Below are positions 53,962-63,084 of a DNA stretch of 64,000 bases, piece after piece. Made by a program: the position numbers and the translations under genes. The stretch comes from Streptomyces sp. SirexAA-E (GTDB lineage: Bacteria > Actinomycetota > Actinomycetes > Streptomycetales > Streptomycetaceae), in assembly GCF_000177195.2 (NCBI RefSeq), contig NC_015953.1, positions 1,612,001 through 1,676,000 of the forward strand, given 5' to 3'. The notes below the pieces were generated by a model. That model was given only the letters and a program-made list of their open reading frames with translations. It was not told the origin of the DNA and made no database searches. The stretch's first letter is position 1, and every line of letters starts with the position of its first letter.

Positions 53962-54996
53962 TCACGCCTTCACCAGCCCTCCGGCGGCCCCCGCCGTCCG
54001 TGCCGCGTCCCCGCCGAGCGCCAGGTAGACGTCCTCCAGACTGGGCGTGGCCAGCGTGAAGTCGTCCAGCGAGGCGAACGCGGCCCCGCCGGTCACCGCG
54101 GCGACCGCCGCCCGCGCCTCGTCCGGGCCGAGCCGCAGCACCCACCGGCGCCCCGACTCCTGCGCCGACGCGCGGAGCGCCGCCACCTCCGGGACGTCCA
54201 GGGGCGCCCGCTCGCGCCACACCAGCTCGACGCGGACCTCGCCGGCCACCCGCTCCTTGAGCCCGGTGGGGGTGTCGCAGGCGATGACCTTGCCGCACTC
54301 CATGACCGCGACCCGGTCCAGGACCGTCTCGGCCTCGATCACGTTGTGGGTGACGAGCAGGACGGTCGTGCCGTGCTCGGCCCGCCTCCGGTCGACGGCG
54401 GACCAGACGGCGCGCCGGGCGACCGGGTCCATGCCGGTCGTCGGTTCGTCGAGGACGAGGAGGGGCCGCTCACCGACGAGCGTGGTGGCGAAGCAGGCGA
54501 GCCGCCGCTGGCCGCCGGAGAGCTTCTTCAGGGGACGCCCGGCGAGCGGGGTGAGCCCCAGCTCCTCCAGTACGTCGTCCCGCGCCGCCCGCGCCTCGCG
54601 GACCGGCAGCCCGCGCAGCCGTCCGGTGGTCTCGGCGGCGAGGGAGACGGTCAGCTCGTCGAGCGCGGTGGACTCCTGCCCGAGGTAGCCGACGAGCCGG
54701 GAGGCCCGCTCGGGGTGGCGCACGAGGTCGTGTCCCAGCACCTCGACGCTGCCGGAGTCGGGCCGCATCAGCCCGGTGAGCTGGCGTACGAGCGTCGACT
54801 TGCCCGCCCCGTTCGGCCCGAGCAGTCCGAAGATCTCACCGCCCCGGACGTCCAGGCTGATCCCGTCGGTGGCGCGCACCTCGGGGGTGGCGGCACGGCC
54901 GCGTCGGCCGCGGACGGCCGGGTAGGTCTTGACCAGATCACGCACCGCGCACACGGTCCCGGTCCGTACCTGTGCCTGTGCTGCGCCCGTACTCAC
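53962..54996 (-). CDS. ABC transporter ATP-binding protein (DrrA-like)
   Basis: A 344-residue ATPase (GTG start). Walker A GLLGPNGAGKSTLV, signature LSGGQRRL, Walker B LLVLDEPTTGMDP, and switch His in LLVTHNVIEAE. The C-terminal extension of about 100 residues is usual in DrrA-like exporters. An interesting point is the closeness to a LPxG-like antibiotic-export subgroup, but no biosynthetic genes are nearby. It is paired with the downstream permease. Confidence 0.95.
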   Translation of the reverse strand: MSTGAAQAQVRTGTVCAVRDLVKTYPAVRGRRGRAATPEVRATDGISLDVRGGEIFGLLGPNGAGKSTLVRQLTGLMRPDSGSVEVLGHDLVRHPERASRLVGYLGQESTALDELTVSLAAETTGRLRGLPVREARAARDDVLEELGLTPLAGRPLKKLSGGQRRLACFATTLVGERPLLVLDEPTTGMDPVARRAVWSAVDRRRAEHGTTVLLVTHNVIEAETVLDRVAVMECGKVIACDTPTGLKERVAGEVRVELVWRERAPLDVPEVAALRASAQESGRRWVLRLGPDEARAAVAAVTGGAAFASLDDFTLATPSLEDVYLALGGDAARTAGAAGGLVKA

Positions 54997-55071
54997 GAGG
55001 TACGAGAGTACGGGGTCGGATGCCCCGTATTGCGTCCGGGTCCGGCAGGCGCCGCCACGCCCGGGGCCGGC

Positions 55072-56319
55072 CTACTCGCCCGCCGGGGCGTGTTCGGCGG
55101 CGGTCGTCACGTCGATCTCGCGCCAGAATCCCGCCCGGATGGCATAGCGGTCGTGCTCGTCGATCTGGTCGTCCTTGTGGGCGAGCAGCCCGAACCGGGC
55201 CGCGTAACGGAGCAGTTCGCCGTCGATCCGGTGCGGGATGCGGGGGTACATGGTGGACAGTTTCTGCAGGTGGACCGTTTCCGGGAGGCGTTCCATCCAG
55301 CGCCGGGCGAAGACCTGGCCGACCTCGAAGGGGTCGCCGCCGACGGTGGTGATGTCCTCCTCCCGGTCCGCCCAGCGCTGTTCGGCGCTGGTGAGCTGGG
55401 CGAGCGTCGGCAGGGACGCGGTCTCGGGCGGCTCGCCGAGCGGTCCGCCGCGCTCCACCCACCCCTTGTCGGACGACCAGCGCAGGGTGGCGTTGCCGAC
55501 GGGATGCTGTGCGGGGGCGGTGGTGGCCCGGTCCCCGGCGGCGCGGAGGGCCGCCAGGTCCTTGGGGGTGGGGACGCCCTTGGGCTGGGGGGCGGGGTGC
55601 GGCTGCGCGGGGGGCCGGGCGGCCGGTTCGGCGGTGCCGTTGCGGGCGGCGGCCTGCGCCTCCGACGCGCGCTCGGCCGATGCGGCGAGCGCGGCCTCGG
55701 GCAGCGGCGCGGAGAGGATCGCGGCGATCTCGGGGCGGGGGACGGGCGGGGGCGGGCAGACGCCACCGGTGTCCTTGGCGCGGACGGCCTGGGTGATCCA
55801 GGCCCGGTCGAGCACCCGGCGTTCGTCGGCCTCGGCGACGAGGTCCTCGGACTGGTTGTAGTCCCCGTCGGCGGCCTGGACCGCCCAGAGGTGGACGGCA
55901 ACGCCGTGTTCCTTGGCGGACATCAGGCCGGGCAGCAGATCGCCGTCTCCGGTCACCAGCACCACGTCGGAGCAGGCGCGGTTCCTTGCCAGTTCGGTGA
56001 GTTCGGCGTGCATCGCCGCGTCGACGCCCTTCTGGGCCCACCGTCCGTCACTGCGGGTGAGGGCTCCCAGCCGAACCGTCACCCGGGGCATCACCCGCAG
56101 CCGGCGGTGTTCGGGCTGCGGTACGCGGTCGGGGGCGCCGTCGAACCAGTAGATACGGAGCAGGGGTTGCTCCGTGTCGGCCTCGGCCCGCAGACGAAGT
56201 CCCTGGATCAGGGCGGCGTGATCGACGGTGATGCGGGAACGGGCGGGCTCACCGGCCAGCAGACTCGCGGCTGCGCCCAGCAGGTAGCCGGCGTCCACCA
56301 GGACGACGCAACGGTCCAC
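55072..56319 (-). CDS. NYN domain (PIN-like RNase) protein
   Basis: A 415-residue protein from GTG at 56319, chosen since GAAGAGG lies 9 nt upstream; a GTG at 56328 is in frame but too close. The N-terminal NYN/PIN-like domain has the acidic residues in CVVLVDAGYLLGAA, KGVDAAMHAELTELARNR and VVLVTGDGDLLPGLMSAKEHG, the arrangement of a metal-dependent ribonuclease. A long Ala/Pro-rich linker (residues 200-270) leads to a helical C-terminal domain (DPFEVGQVFARRWMERLPETVHLQKLSTMYPRIPHRIDGELLRYAARFG), possibly nucleic-acid-binding. The RNA target is unknown. Confidence 0.85.
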   Translation of the reverse strand: MDRCVVLVDAGYLLGAAASLLAGEPARSRITVDHAALIQGLRLRAEADTEQPLLRIYWFDGAPDRVPQPEHRRLRVMPRVTVRLGALTRSDGRWAQKGVDAAMHAELTELARNRACSDVVLVTGDGDLLPGLMSAKEHGVAVHLWAVQAADGDYNQSEDLVAEADERRVLDRAWITQAVRAKDTGGVCPPPPVPRPEIAAILSAPLPEAALAASAERASEAQAAARNGTAEPAARPPAQPHPAPQPKGVPTPKDLAALRAAGDRATTAPAQHPVGNATLRWSSDKGWVERGGPLGEPPETASLPTLAQLTSAEQRWADREEDITTVGGDPFEVGQVFARRWMERLPETVHLQKLSTMYPRIPHRIDGELLRYAARFGLLAHKDDQIDEHDRYAIRAGFWREIDVTTAAEHAPAGE

Positions 56320-56600
56320 GCGTTCCACCCTCTTCCAGGAATTCGGGAACGGATCGGCGGACCTGGTCGTGGGGGGTGGGTCCGCTGTCCGGGGTTCGCT
56401 TACTCAGGGTTTCCTTCGAGTCTGCCCGACGGAACGGGCGTTAACGTCCGGAACTCGATCATCGGCGTGGCGGATCGGGAAAACGGCGCATGATACAGGC
56501 CGAATTACACTGAGTGATGATCCAACATGCGGCTTATCGGGTGGTATGTGAATCTGACAGCGGTCCTGGCCCGCACGATTCCCCACAGGAGGCATCACCC

Positions 56601-56774
56601 ATGGCCAAGAACAAGAACCGCAAGCAGGGCGGTCAGCACGACCGGGTCTCCACCGCCGAGCGCGGCGCGGACGACGCCAAGTCGTCCTCGTTCGAGTCGC
56701 AGGACCGGTCGCAGGCCCAGTCCAGCCCCGCCGACGTGGCCCGCAAGCACCAGCGCCGCTTCGGCCACAACTGA
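56601..56774 (+). CDS. Small basic conserved protein (57 aa)
   Basis: MAKNKNRKQGGQHDRVSTAE starts this 57-residue hydrophilic protein, which ends RKHQRRFGHN. A CAGGAGG ribosome-binding site lies 8 nt before the ATG. Composition (Lys/Arg/Gln/Ser/Asp) suggests a disordered, nucleic-acid-associated or spore-type protein; I recognise it only as a short conserved Streptomyces protein. The 270-bp upstream region is relatively AT-rich and contains the palindrome GGGCGTTAACGTCC at 56436-56449. It is followed by a very strong terminator. Confidence 0.8.
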   Translation: MAKNKNRKQGGQHDRVSTAERGADDAKSSSFESQDRSQAQSSPADVARKHQRRFGHN

Positions 56775-56788
56775 CGCTTCCCGCAGAC

Positions 56789-56827
56789 CGAGAGGGGCGC
56801 CCCGCCAGTGGCGGGGCGCCCCTCTCG
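56789..56827. terminator. Bidirectional terminator between the small basic gene and dnaE
   Basis: A perfect 17-bp stem (CGAGAGGGGCGCCCCGC and its complement) with a 5-nt loop, located between convergent genes. Confidence 0.9.
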
Positions 56828-56845
56828 CGGGTACGGACGGTGGTC

Positions 56846-59800
56846 TCAGCCGGCCAGGCAGGACGGTCCGAGCAGCACCTTCAGGTCACCGAAGAGCGCC
56901 GGGTCGGGCTTGACGCGGTGCCGGTCGAGCCTGAGGACGGTGGTCTTGCGGGGGCCCTGGAGCCTGATGCGGACCTCGGTGTCGCCCCGGTGGTTGCCGA
57001 GGACCTCGCCGAGCCGGCTCACCATGGGCGGCGTGACCCGGACCGTGGGGATGGTCAGCACGACCGGCGCGTTGGTCCCGGCGTTGGAGATGTCGGGAAC
57101 CTGCATCTCCATGGCGACCAGGCGCGGCACGTCCTCCCGCTTGTCGAGGCGCCCCTTGACGAAGACGACGGTGTCCTCGACGAGCTGGGTGGAGACCAGC
57201 TGGTAGGTGGCGGGGAAGAACATGCACTCGATGGAGCCCGCGAGGTCCTCGACGGTGGCGATGGCCCAGGCGTTGCCCTGCTTGGTCATCTTGCGCTGGA
57301 GACCCGAGATGATGCCGCCGACGGTGACGATCGCGCCGTCGGCGTGCTCGCCGCCGGTGAGCTGGGAGATCGAGGCGTCCGACTTGTCGGAGAGCACGTG
57401 CTCCAGCCCGAAGAGCGGGTGGTCGGAGACGTACAGGCCGAGCATCTCCCGCTCCTGGGCGAGCAGGTAGGACTTCTCCCACTCGATGTCGGAGAACTCG
57501 ACGTCGAGCCCGAAGCCCGGCTCGTCGCTCTCCTCCTCGCCCATGCCGCCGAAGAGGTCGAACTGCCCCTCGGCCTCCTTGCGCTTGACCTGCACCACGT
57601 TGTCGATCATCGGCTCGTGGTGGGCGACCAGGCCCTTGCGGGTGTGGCCCATCTCGTCGAAGGCGCCCGCCTTGATGAGCGATTCGACGGTGCGCTTGTT
57701 GCAGACGACCGCCTCGACCTTGTCCAGGAAGTCCGGGAAGGTGGAGTACTTCCCCTTGGCCTTGCGGCACCGGATGATCGAGTCCACGACGTTCTGCCCG
57801 ACGTTGCGGACGGCGGTGAGCCCGAAGAGGATCACGTCGTCACCCTGGGCGGCGAAGTTGGACTCCGACTCGTTGACGTTCGGCGGGAGCACCTTGATGC
57901 CCATGCGGCGGCACTCGTTGAGGTAGACCGCCGACTTGTCCTTGTCGTCCTTGACGGAGGTCAGCAGCGCCGCCATGTACTCGGCCGGGTAGTTGGCCTT
58001 GAGGTAGGCGGTCCAGTAGGTGACCAGCCCGTACGCCGAGGAGTGCGCCTTGTTGAACGCGTAGCCGGCGAAGGGCACCAGCACGTCCCAGAGCGCCTGG
58101 ATCGCCGCGTCCGAGTAGCCGTTCTTCTTGGCGCCGGCCTGGAAGAGGACGAAGTTCTTCGCCAGTTCCTCGGGCTTCTTCTTGCCCATCACGCGGCGCA
58201 GGATGTCGGCCTCGCCGAGCGAGTAGCCGGCGATGATCTGGGCGGCCTTCTGGACCTGCTCCTGGTAGACGATGAGGCCGTAGGTCAGGCCGAGCGTCTC
58301 CTTGAGCGGCTCCTCCAGCTCCGGGTGGATCGGGGTGATCTCCTGGCGGCCGTTCTTGCGCTCGGCGTAGTTCGTGTGCGAGTTCATGCCCATCGGGCCC
58401 GGCCGGTAGAGGGCCGAGACGGCGGAGATGTCCTCGAAGTTGTCGGGCTGCATCTGGCGCAGCAGCGAGCGCATGGGGCCGCCGTCGAACTGGAACACCC
58501 CGAGCGTGTCACCGCGGCAGAGCAGTTCGTAGGTCTTGGGGTCGTCCAGCGGCAGGGCGAGCATCTCCAGGTCGATGCCCTTGTTGGCCTTCACCATCTT
58601 GATGGCGTCGTCCATGATCGTCAGGTTGCGCAGGCCCAGGAAGTCCATCTTGAGCAGGCCGAGCGACTCGCACTGGGGGTAGTCCCACTGCGTGATGGTG
58701 ACGCCGTCGGTGTGCCGCACCCAGACCGGGGCGTGGTCGACGATGGGTTCGCTGGACATGATCACGCCTGCCGCGTGCACGCCCATCTGCCGGACGAGCC
58801 CCTCGACGCCCTTGGCGGTGTCGATGACCTTCTTGACGTCCGGCTCGTTCTCGTACATCCCCCGGATCTCGCCCGCCTCGCCGTAGCGCGGGTGCTTGGG
58901 GTCGGTGATGCCGCTGAGGTCGATGCCCTTGCCGAGGACGTCGGCGGGCATCGCCTTGGTCAGCCGGTCCCCCATCGCGTAGGGGTAGCCGAGGACGCGG
59001 GCGGAGTCCTTGATCGCGTTCTTGGCCTTGATCTTGCCGTAGGTGCCGATCATGGCGACCTTGTCGGCGCCGTACTTCTCGGTGACGTACCGGATCACCT
59101 CGACGCGCCGGCGCTCGTCGAAGTCGATGTCGACGTCGGGCATGGAGACGCGCTCGGGGTTGAGGAACCGCTCGAAGATCAGTCCGTGGGTGATCGGGTC
59201 GAGGTCGGTGATGCCCATGGCGTACGCGACGATCGAACCGGCCGCGGAGCCTCGGCCGGGGCCGACCGCGATGCCGTTGTTCTTGGCCCACATGATGAAG
59301 TCGGCGACCACGAGGAAGTACCCCGGGAACCCCATCTGGATGATGATGTCCATCTCGTACTCGGCCTGCTTCTGCCGGTCCTCGGGGACACCGCCGGGGT
59401 AGCGGCGGGCCATGCCGACCCGGACCTCCTCCTGGAACCAGGTGACCTCGGTGAAACCGTCCGGGATCTCGAACTTCGGCATGAGGTCGCGCTTCTCGAA
59501 CATGCCGGTGGTGTCGATCTGCTGCGCGACCAGGAGGGTGTTGGCGCAGCCCTCCTGCCAGGCGTCGGAGGAGTCGACGGCGTACATCTCGTCCGTCGTC
59601 TTGAGGTAGTAGCCGGTGCCGTCGAAGCGGAAGCGGTCGGGGTCGGAGAGGTTCTTGCCGGTCTGGATGCAGAGCAGGGCGTCGTGCGCGGTGGCCTCGT
59701 GGGCGTACGTGTAGTGCGAGTCGTTCGTCACGAGCGGCGGGATGCCCAGCTTCCTGCCGATCTCCAGCAGCCCGTCGCGGACCCGGCGCTCGATCTCGAT

Positions 59801-60385
59801 GCCGTGGTCCATCAGCTCCAGGAAGTACCTGCCCTCACCGAAGATGTCCTTGTAGTCGGAGGCCGCCTGGACGGCCTCGTCGAACTGCCCGAGGCGCAGC
59901 CGGGTCTGCACCTCGCCGGAGGGGCACCCGGTGGAGGCGATCAGGCCCTCGGACCACTGGGAGATGGTCTCCTTGTCCATGCGCGGCCACTTCTGCAGCC
60001 AGCCCTCGGCGTACGCGTCCGAGGAGAGCTTGAAGAGGTTGTGCAGACCGGTGCTGTTCGCCGCCCAGATCGTCTTGTGGGTGTAACCACCCGAGCCGGA
60101 GACGTCGTCGCGCTTCTGGTGCGGCTGGCCCCACTGGATCTTCCGCTTGTGCTTGCGCGACTCGGGGGCGACGTACGCCTCGATCCCGATGATCGGCGTG
60201 ACCCCGGCCTTCTGGGCCGAGTGGAAGAAGTCGTAGGCGCCGTGGAGGTTGCCGTGGTCGGTCATGGCGATGTGCGACATGCCCATCGTGTTCGCCGCCT
60301 CGAACATGTCCTTGAGCCGCGCGGCACCGTCCAGCAGCGAGTACTGGGTGTGGACGTGCAGGTGCGTGAAGGGCGGCTTGCTCAC
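56846..60385 (-). CDS. dnaE: DNA polymerase III alpha subunit
   Basis: A 1179-residue replicative polymerase from GTG at 60385 (GGAGG 10 nt upstream). The PHP domain starts at THLHVHTQYSLLDG with MTDHGNLHG, keeping the metal-binding His/Asp set. The C-family palm has catalytic Asp residues in PDVDIDFDERRR and GRGSAAGS. A helix-hairpin-helix region and OB-fold follow. Length is typical of actinobacterial DnaE1; there is no fused PolC exonuclease. It synthesises the leading and lagging strands in the replisome. It is monocistronic with a terminator 19 bp downstream. Confidence 0.98.
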   Translation of the reverse strand: MSKPPFTHLHVHTQYSLLDGAARLKDMFEAANTMGMSHIAMTDHGNLHGAYDFFHSAQKAGVTPIIGIEAYVAPESRKHKRKIQWGQPHQKRDDVSGSGGYTHKTIWAANSTGLHNLFKLSSDAYAEGWLQKWPRMDKETISQWSEGLIASTGCPSGEVQTRLRLGQFDEAVQAASDYKDIFGEGRYFLELMDHGIEIERRVRDGLLEIGRKLGIPPLVTNDSHYTYAHEATAHDALLCIQTGKNLSDPDRFRFDGTGYYLKTTDEMYAVDSSDAWQEGCANTLLVAQQIDTTGMFEKRDLMPKFEIPDGFTEVTWFQEEVRVGMARRYPGGVPEDRQKQAEYEMDIIIQMGFPGYFLVVADFIMWAKNNGIAVGPGRGSAAGSIVAYAMGITDLDPITHGLIFERFLNPERVSMPDVDIDFDERRRVEVIRYVTEKYGADKVAMIGTYGKIKAKNAIKDSARVLGYPYAMGDRLTKAMPADVLGKGIDLSGITDPKHPRYGEAGEIRGMYENEPDVKKVIDTAKGVEGLVRQMGVHAAGVIMSSEPIVDHAPVWVRHTDGVTITQWDYPQCESLGLLKMDFLGLRNLTIMDDAIKMVKANKGIDLEMLALPLDDPKTYELLCRGDTLGVFQFDGGPMRSLLRQMQPDNFEDISAVSALYRPGPMGMNSHTNYAERKNGRQEITPIHPELEEPLKETLGLTYGLIVYQEQVQKAAQIIAGYSLGEADILRRVMGKKKPEELAKNFVLFQAGAKKNGYSDAAIQALWDVLVPFAGYAFNKAHSSAYGLVTYWTAYLKANYPAEYMAALLTSVKDDKDKSAVYLNECRRMGIKVLPPNVNESESNFAAQGDDVILFGLTAVRNVGQNVVDSIIRCRKAKGKYSTFPDFLDKVEAVVCNKRTVESLIKAGAFDEMGHTRKGLVAHHEPMIDNVVQVKRKEAEGQFDLFGGMGEEESDEPGFGLDVEFSDIEWEKSYLLAQEREMLGLYVSDHPLFGLEHVLSDKSDASISQLTGGEHADGAIVTVGGIISGLQRKMTKQGNAWAIATVEDLAGSIECMFFPATYQLVSTQLVEDTVVFVKGRLDKREDVPRLVAMEMQVPDISNAGTNAPVVLTIPTVRVTPPMVSRLGEVLGNHRGDTEVRIRLQGPRKTTVLRLDRHRVKPDPALFGDLKVLLGPSCLAG

Positions 60386-60807
60386 GGCGCTGTGCCTCCG
60401 GGAGAACGGGCGAGGACGAGTGGGGGGACAGCGTGGAAGTCTACGTCCTGGCAGTGACGGACGACGGGCACTCCCGGCGGCGGAGGGGCGTGGCGGGGGC
60501 GGCGGCTCCCGTCCCCGGCGGCCCTGTGACCGGGTCGGTGCGCACGGCGGCCGACCACAAGGATTCGGCCAGCTGTTGATCGGTTTCACGCCCACCTGAC
60601 GCGCCGCGTACCCGTGCCGGCCACCGGATCCCGCGGACCGCGCCCGCACCGGCCGGACCCTGGGCCCGCGGGGGCCCGGACGGCCGTCCGGCGGCGGATC
60701 ACGCCTCCCGGCGGCGGCCCGGCCCCGGCGCGCAAAACGGTTGGCAGCACCGCCCTTCCCTTGTACGGTCCCGTGCTGATCATGAATCCGAACCGAAGGG
60801 GACGACC
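60386..60807. other. 422-bp intergenic region between dnaE and a secreted-protein gene
   Basis: It contains the dnaE promoter region on the left, and the promoter of the secreted protein on the right (60741-60769). The middle part is GC-rich, without supported coding or repeats. Confidence 0.6.
60741..60769 (+). promoter_or_regulatory. Promoter of the small secreted-protein gene
   Basis: TTGGCA and TACGGT are separated by exactly 17 bp, about 38 bp before the ATG. This fits an HrdB-type promoter with a short leader. Confidence 0.55.
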
Positions 60808-61242
60808 ATGAGTCGCCGCGTCACGCTGACCGTTGCCGCCTGTATAGCCGCCGGAGCCTCGCTCCTCGTCACGCCCGCCCACGCGGCCGAGAGCACCACG
60901 ACCGCCACGGCGCGGTCGTCGTCCGACGTCTCGATCACGGCCAGTGACCGGGTCAAGTGCACCAGCCTGAGCAACGGCCAGCTCTGCATCTCCCTGAACA
61001 CGAGCCCGTCGCGCATCGAGATCATCTACACGAAGAAGGCCGGCACCTCGACCATCAAGGCGAACCTCGGCTTCCGCTCGTCCAGCACGTCCTACGGCCC
61101 GCTGAAGACCATCTCCGGCGGCGAGCGCGCCGTCTCCACCTGGAACATGAGCTACCCGTGCGGGAAGAAGTACGTCGGGCTGATCAAGGTGCAGGGACAG
61201 GGGACCTTCGAGACGCCGGCGGCGACCCCGCCGTGCGCCTGA
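60808..61242 (+). CDS. Small secreted protein of unknown function
   Basis: A 144-residue precursor with a clear Sec signal (MSRRVTLTVAACIAAGASLL, cleavage after TPAHA). The mature part is about 118 residues, rich in Ser/Thr, with four Cys (KCTSL, GQLCISL, YPCGKK, PPCA) that could form two disulfides, and beta-strand-like SRIEIIYTKKAGTSTIKANLGFR. A GAAGGGGACG ribosome-binding site is present. It resembles small secreted Streptomyces proteins without known role. Confidence 0.8.
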   Translation: MSRRVTLTVAACIAAGASLLVTPAHAAESTTTATARSSSDVSITASDRVKCTSLSNGQLCISLNTSPSRIEIIYTKKAGTSTIKANLGFRSSSTSYGPLKTISGGERAVSTWNMSYPCGKKYVGLIKVQGQGTFETPAATPPCA

Positions 61243-61376
61243 CCCCGTGACCCGGCGGCGGGACGCGGGCGTTCCGCGCCCCCTGACGGGCGGCCCGGAC
61301 GGCACACCGGACACCCTCCGCACACGGAGCACCCTTTAGGCCGTCTTCACCGGGCCGCATGGGACACTCCTGGGTG

Positions 61377-62096
61377 ATGGACGCATCCGGTACGCATCTC
61401 AGAGTCGTTCGTGCGGCGCTCTTCACGGCTCTCGTCGTGACGCTCTCCGTCACGTCCCACGTGCTGCTGTCCCGGGCGCCCCTGCCGCTGACCGTCGTCG
61501 GGCTGACGTCCGGCGCGGTCTTCTCCGTGGCCTACGTGCTGGCGGGCCGGGAGCGCGGCTTCGGAGCCATCGCCGGACTGCTCGTCCCGCTCGAACTGGC
61601 CGCCGACACCGTCTTCACCAGCGGCCAGAACCTCTGCTACGGCGCGGCGGGCGGCCCGATCACGGGTTCGTTGCGCTCGGTCGGGGTCGATGTGCTGTGC
61701 GGAAACGGCGGCATCGGTCCCGCGGCCGCGACGACCGGCGACGCCGGTGGGGCCCTCGGGCCGGTGTCCGACTCCGGCCACGCGGCGGCCGCCCTGCTGG
61801 CCTCGCCCGGCCCGGCCGTGCCATGGCTGCTGCTCGCCGCCCACGTGGCGGTGGGACTGCTGGCCGCGGCCTGGCTGCGGCACGGCGAGTCGGGCCTCGC
61901 GGCCCTGCTGCGTGCGGCCGCCGCCACCGCCTTCCGGCCGCTGCTCGTCGCGGTCGCCGCCGCGGGGGCCGCGGCGCGTCCCGTCCGGCCGGGCGTCCGC
62001 CCCGCCGGGCGGCCGGGCCCGCTCCTCCCGGCCCGCCTCCTCGTGCACTCCGTGGGACGGAGGGGGCCACCGCGTTCGGCCGGCGTCTTCGCCTGA
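61377..62096 (+). CDS. Conserved membrane protein
   Basis: A 239-residue protein from the ATG at 61377 (ATG 61359 is an in-frame alternative). Four transmembrane helices are visible: ALFTALVVTLSVTSHVLL, LTVVGLTSGAVFSVAYVLAG, GFGAIAGLLVPLELAADTVF and VPWLLLAAHVAVGLLAAAWL. An extracytoplasmic loop contains two Cys residues (NLCYGA and VLCGNG). The C-terminus is long, basic and Pro-rich. It lies 49 bp before a DsbA-like gene and is probably co-transcribed; it may be its membrane partner, but no quinone-reductase motif is seen. Confidence 0.7.
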   Translation: MDASGTHLRVVRAALFTALVVTLSVTSHVLLSRAPLPLTVVGLTSGAVFSVAYVLAGRERGFGAIAGLLVPLELAADTVFTSGQNLCYGAAGGPITGSLRSVGVDVLCGNGGIGPAAATTGDAGGALGPVSDSGHAAAALLASPGPAVPWLLLAAHVAVGLLAAAWLRHGESGLAALLRAAAATAFRPLLVAVAAAGAAARPVRPGVRPAGRPGPLLPARLLVHSVGRRGPPRSAGVFA

Positions 62097-62145
62097 GCAC
62101 GCGGTACACCCCCGGACCATCCCACGCACCCCACGGAGAACACCC

Positions 62146-62961
62146 ATGAGCAAGCGCAACAGCCAGGCCAGCAAGTCCGCCGCCCGCGAGCGGCTGCGCG
62201 CCGAGCGCGAGCGCCAGGCCAAGAAGGACAAGGCCCGCAAGCAGATCGTCGTCGGCGTCTCGGTGGTCGCCGTCCTGGCGGTCGCGGGCGCGGTCAGCTA
62301 CGGCGTGATGCAGCTGAACAAGCCCTCCGCCTGGGAGGCCGCCGCCGACGCGAAGAACGTGAGCGCCCCGAAGAACACCTCGGGTGACGACGGCACGACC
62401 GTGGTCATCGGCAAGGACAGTGCCAAGAAGACCCTGGAGCTGTACGAGGACTCCCGCTGCCCGGTCTGCGCCACGTTCGAGCAGTCGGTCGGCGAGACGG
62501 TCGCCAAGGACGTCGAGGCCGGCAAGTACAAGATCAAGTACATCGGCGCCACCTTCATCGACAACGCGGCCAACGGCGAGGGCTCCAAGAACGCCCTCAG
62601 CGCCCTGGGTGCCGCGCTCGACGTGAGCCCCGAGGCATTCCTGGACTACAAGTCGGCCCTGTACTCCGCGAAGTTCCACCCCGAGGAGACGGACGACAAG
62701 TTCGCGAAGGACGACTACCTCCTGGAGGTGGCCGACTCCGTCGACGCGCTCAAGGGCAACAAGGCGTTCGAGAAGGCCGTCAAGGACGGCACGTACGACG
62801 CCTGGGCCATGAAGATGTCCAAGACGTTCGACAAGAGCGGGGTGAAGGGCACCCCCACGCTCATGATGGACGGCAAGAAGATCACCACCGAGGGCAGCGA
62901 CAACGCCCCCATGACGGAGGCCGATTTCAACACGGCGATCACCGCCGCGCTGAAGGGCTGA
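62146..62961 (+). CDS. Membrane-anchored DsbA-like thioredoxin-fold protein (second copy)
   Basis: A 271-residue protein with a charged Lys/Arg-rich head (KSAARERLRAERERQAKKDK), one transmembrane helix (IVVGVSVVAVLAVAGAVSYGV), and a thioredoxin-fold domain with CPVC in YEDSRCPVCATFEQSVGETV and cis-Pro in GVKGTPTLMMDGK. It is paralogous to the protein at 25722-26543. It is expected to act on disulfides of secreted proteins. Two hairpins follow (62968-62994 and 63021-63053). Confidence 0.9.
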   Translation: MSKRNSQASKSAARERLRAERERQAKKDKARKQIVVGVSVVAVLAVAGAVSYGVMQLNKPSAWEAAADAKNVSAPKNTSGDDGTTVVIGKDSAKKTLELYEDSRCPVCATFEQSVGETVAKDVEAGKYKIKYIGATFIDNAANGEGSKNALSALGAALDVSPEAFLDYKSALYSAKFHPEETDDKFAKDDYLLEVADSVDALKGNKAFEKAVKDGTYDAWAMKMSKTFDKSGVKGTPTLMMDGKKITTEGSDNAPMTEADFNTAITAALKG

Positions 62962-62967
62962 CCGCCG

Positions 62968-62994
62968 GTCCGCGGCCCGGTGCGGGCCGCGGAC
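62968..62994 (+). terminator. Terminator 1 after the DsbA-like gene
   Basis: A perfect 12-bp stem (GTCCGCGGCCCG and complement) with a 3-nt loop, seven bases after the stop codon. Confidence 0.8.
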
Positions 62995-63020
62995 GACGAA
63001 TCCGGGCGTCGAACGGCCGA

Positions 63021-63053
63021 CGGGCGGGCGAACTTCCTCTGTTCGCCCGCCCG
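63021..63053 (+). terminator. Terminator 2 after the DsbA-like gene
   Basis: A perfect 13-bp stem (CGGGCGGGCGAAC and complement) with loop TTCCTCT, 27 bp after the first hairpin. Confidence 0.75.
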
Positions 63054-63084
63054 TTCGCCTTGCCCGCCAGTAGCGTGATGGTCC

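Noticed and set aside
56840..60457. 1205-residue open frame on the plus strand opposite dnaE
   Set aside because: Antisense shadow of dnaE; low-complexity translation and no ribosome-binding site.
60586..61332. Minus-strand frame opposite the small secreted protein
   Set aside because: The plus-strand frame has a signal peptide, promoter and ribosome-binding site; the minus frame has none.
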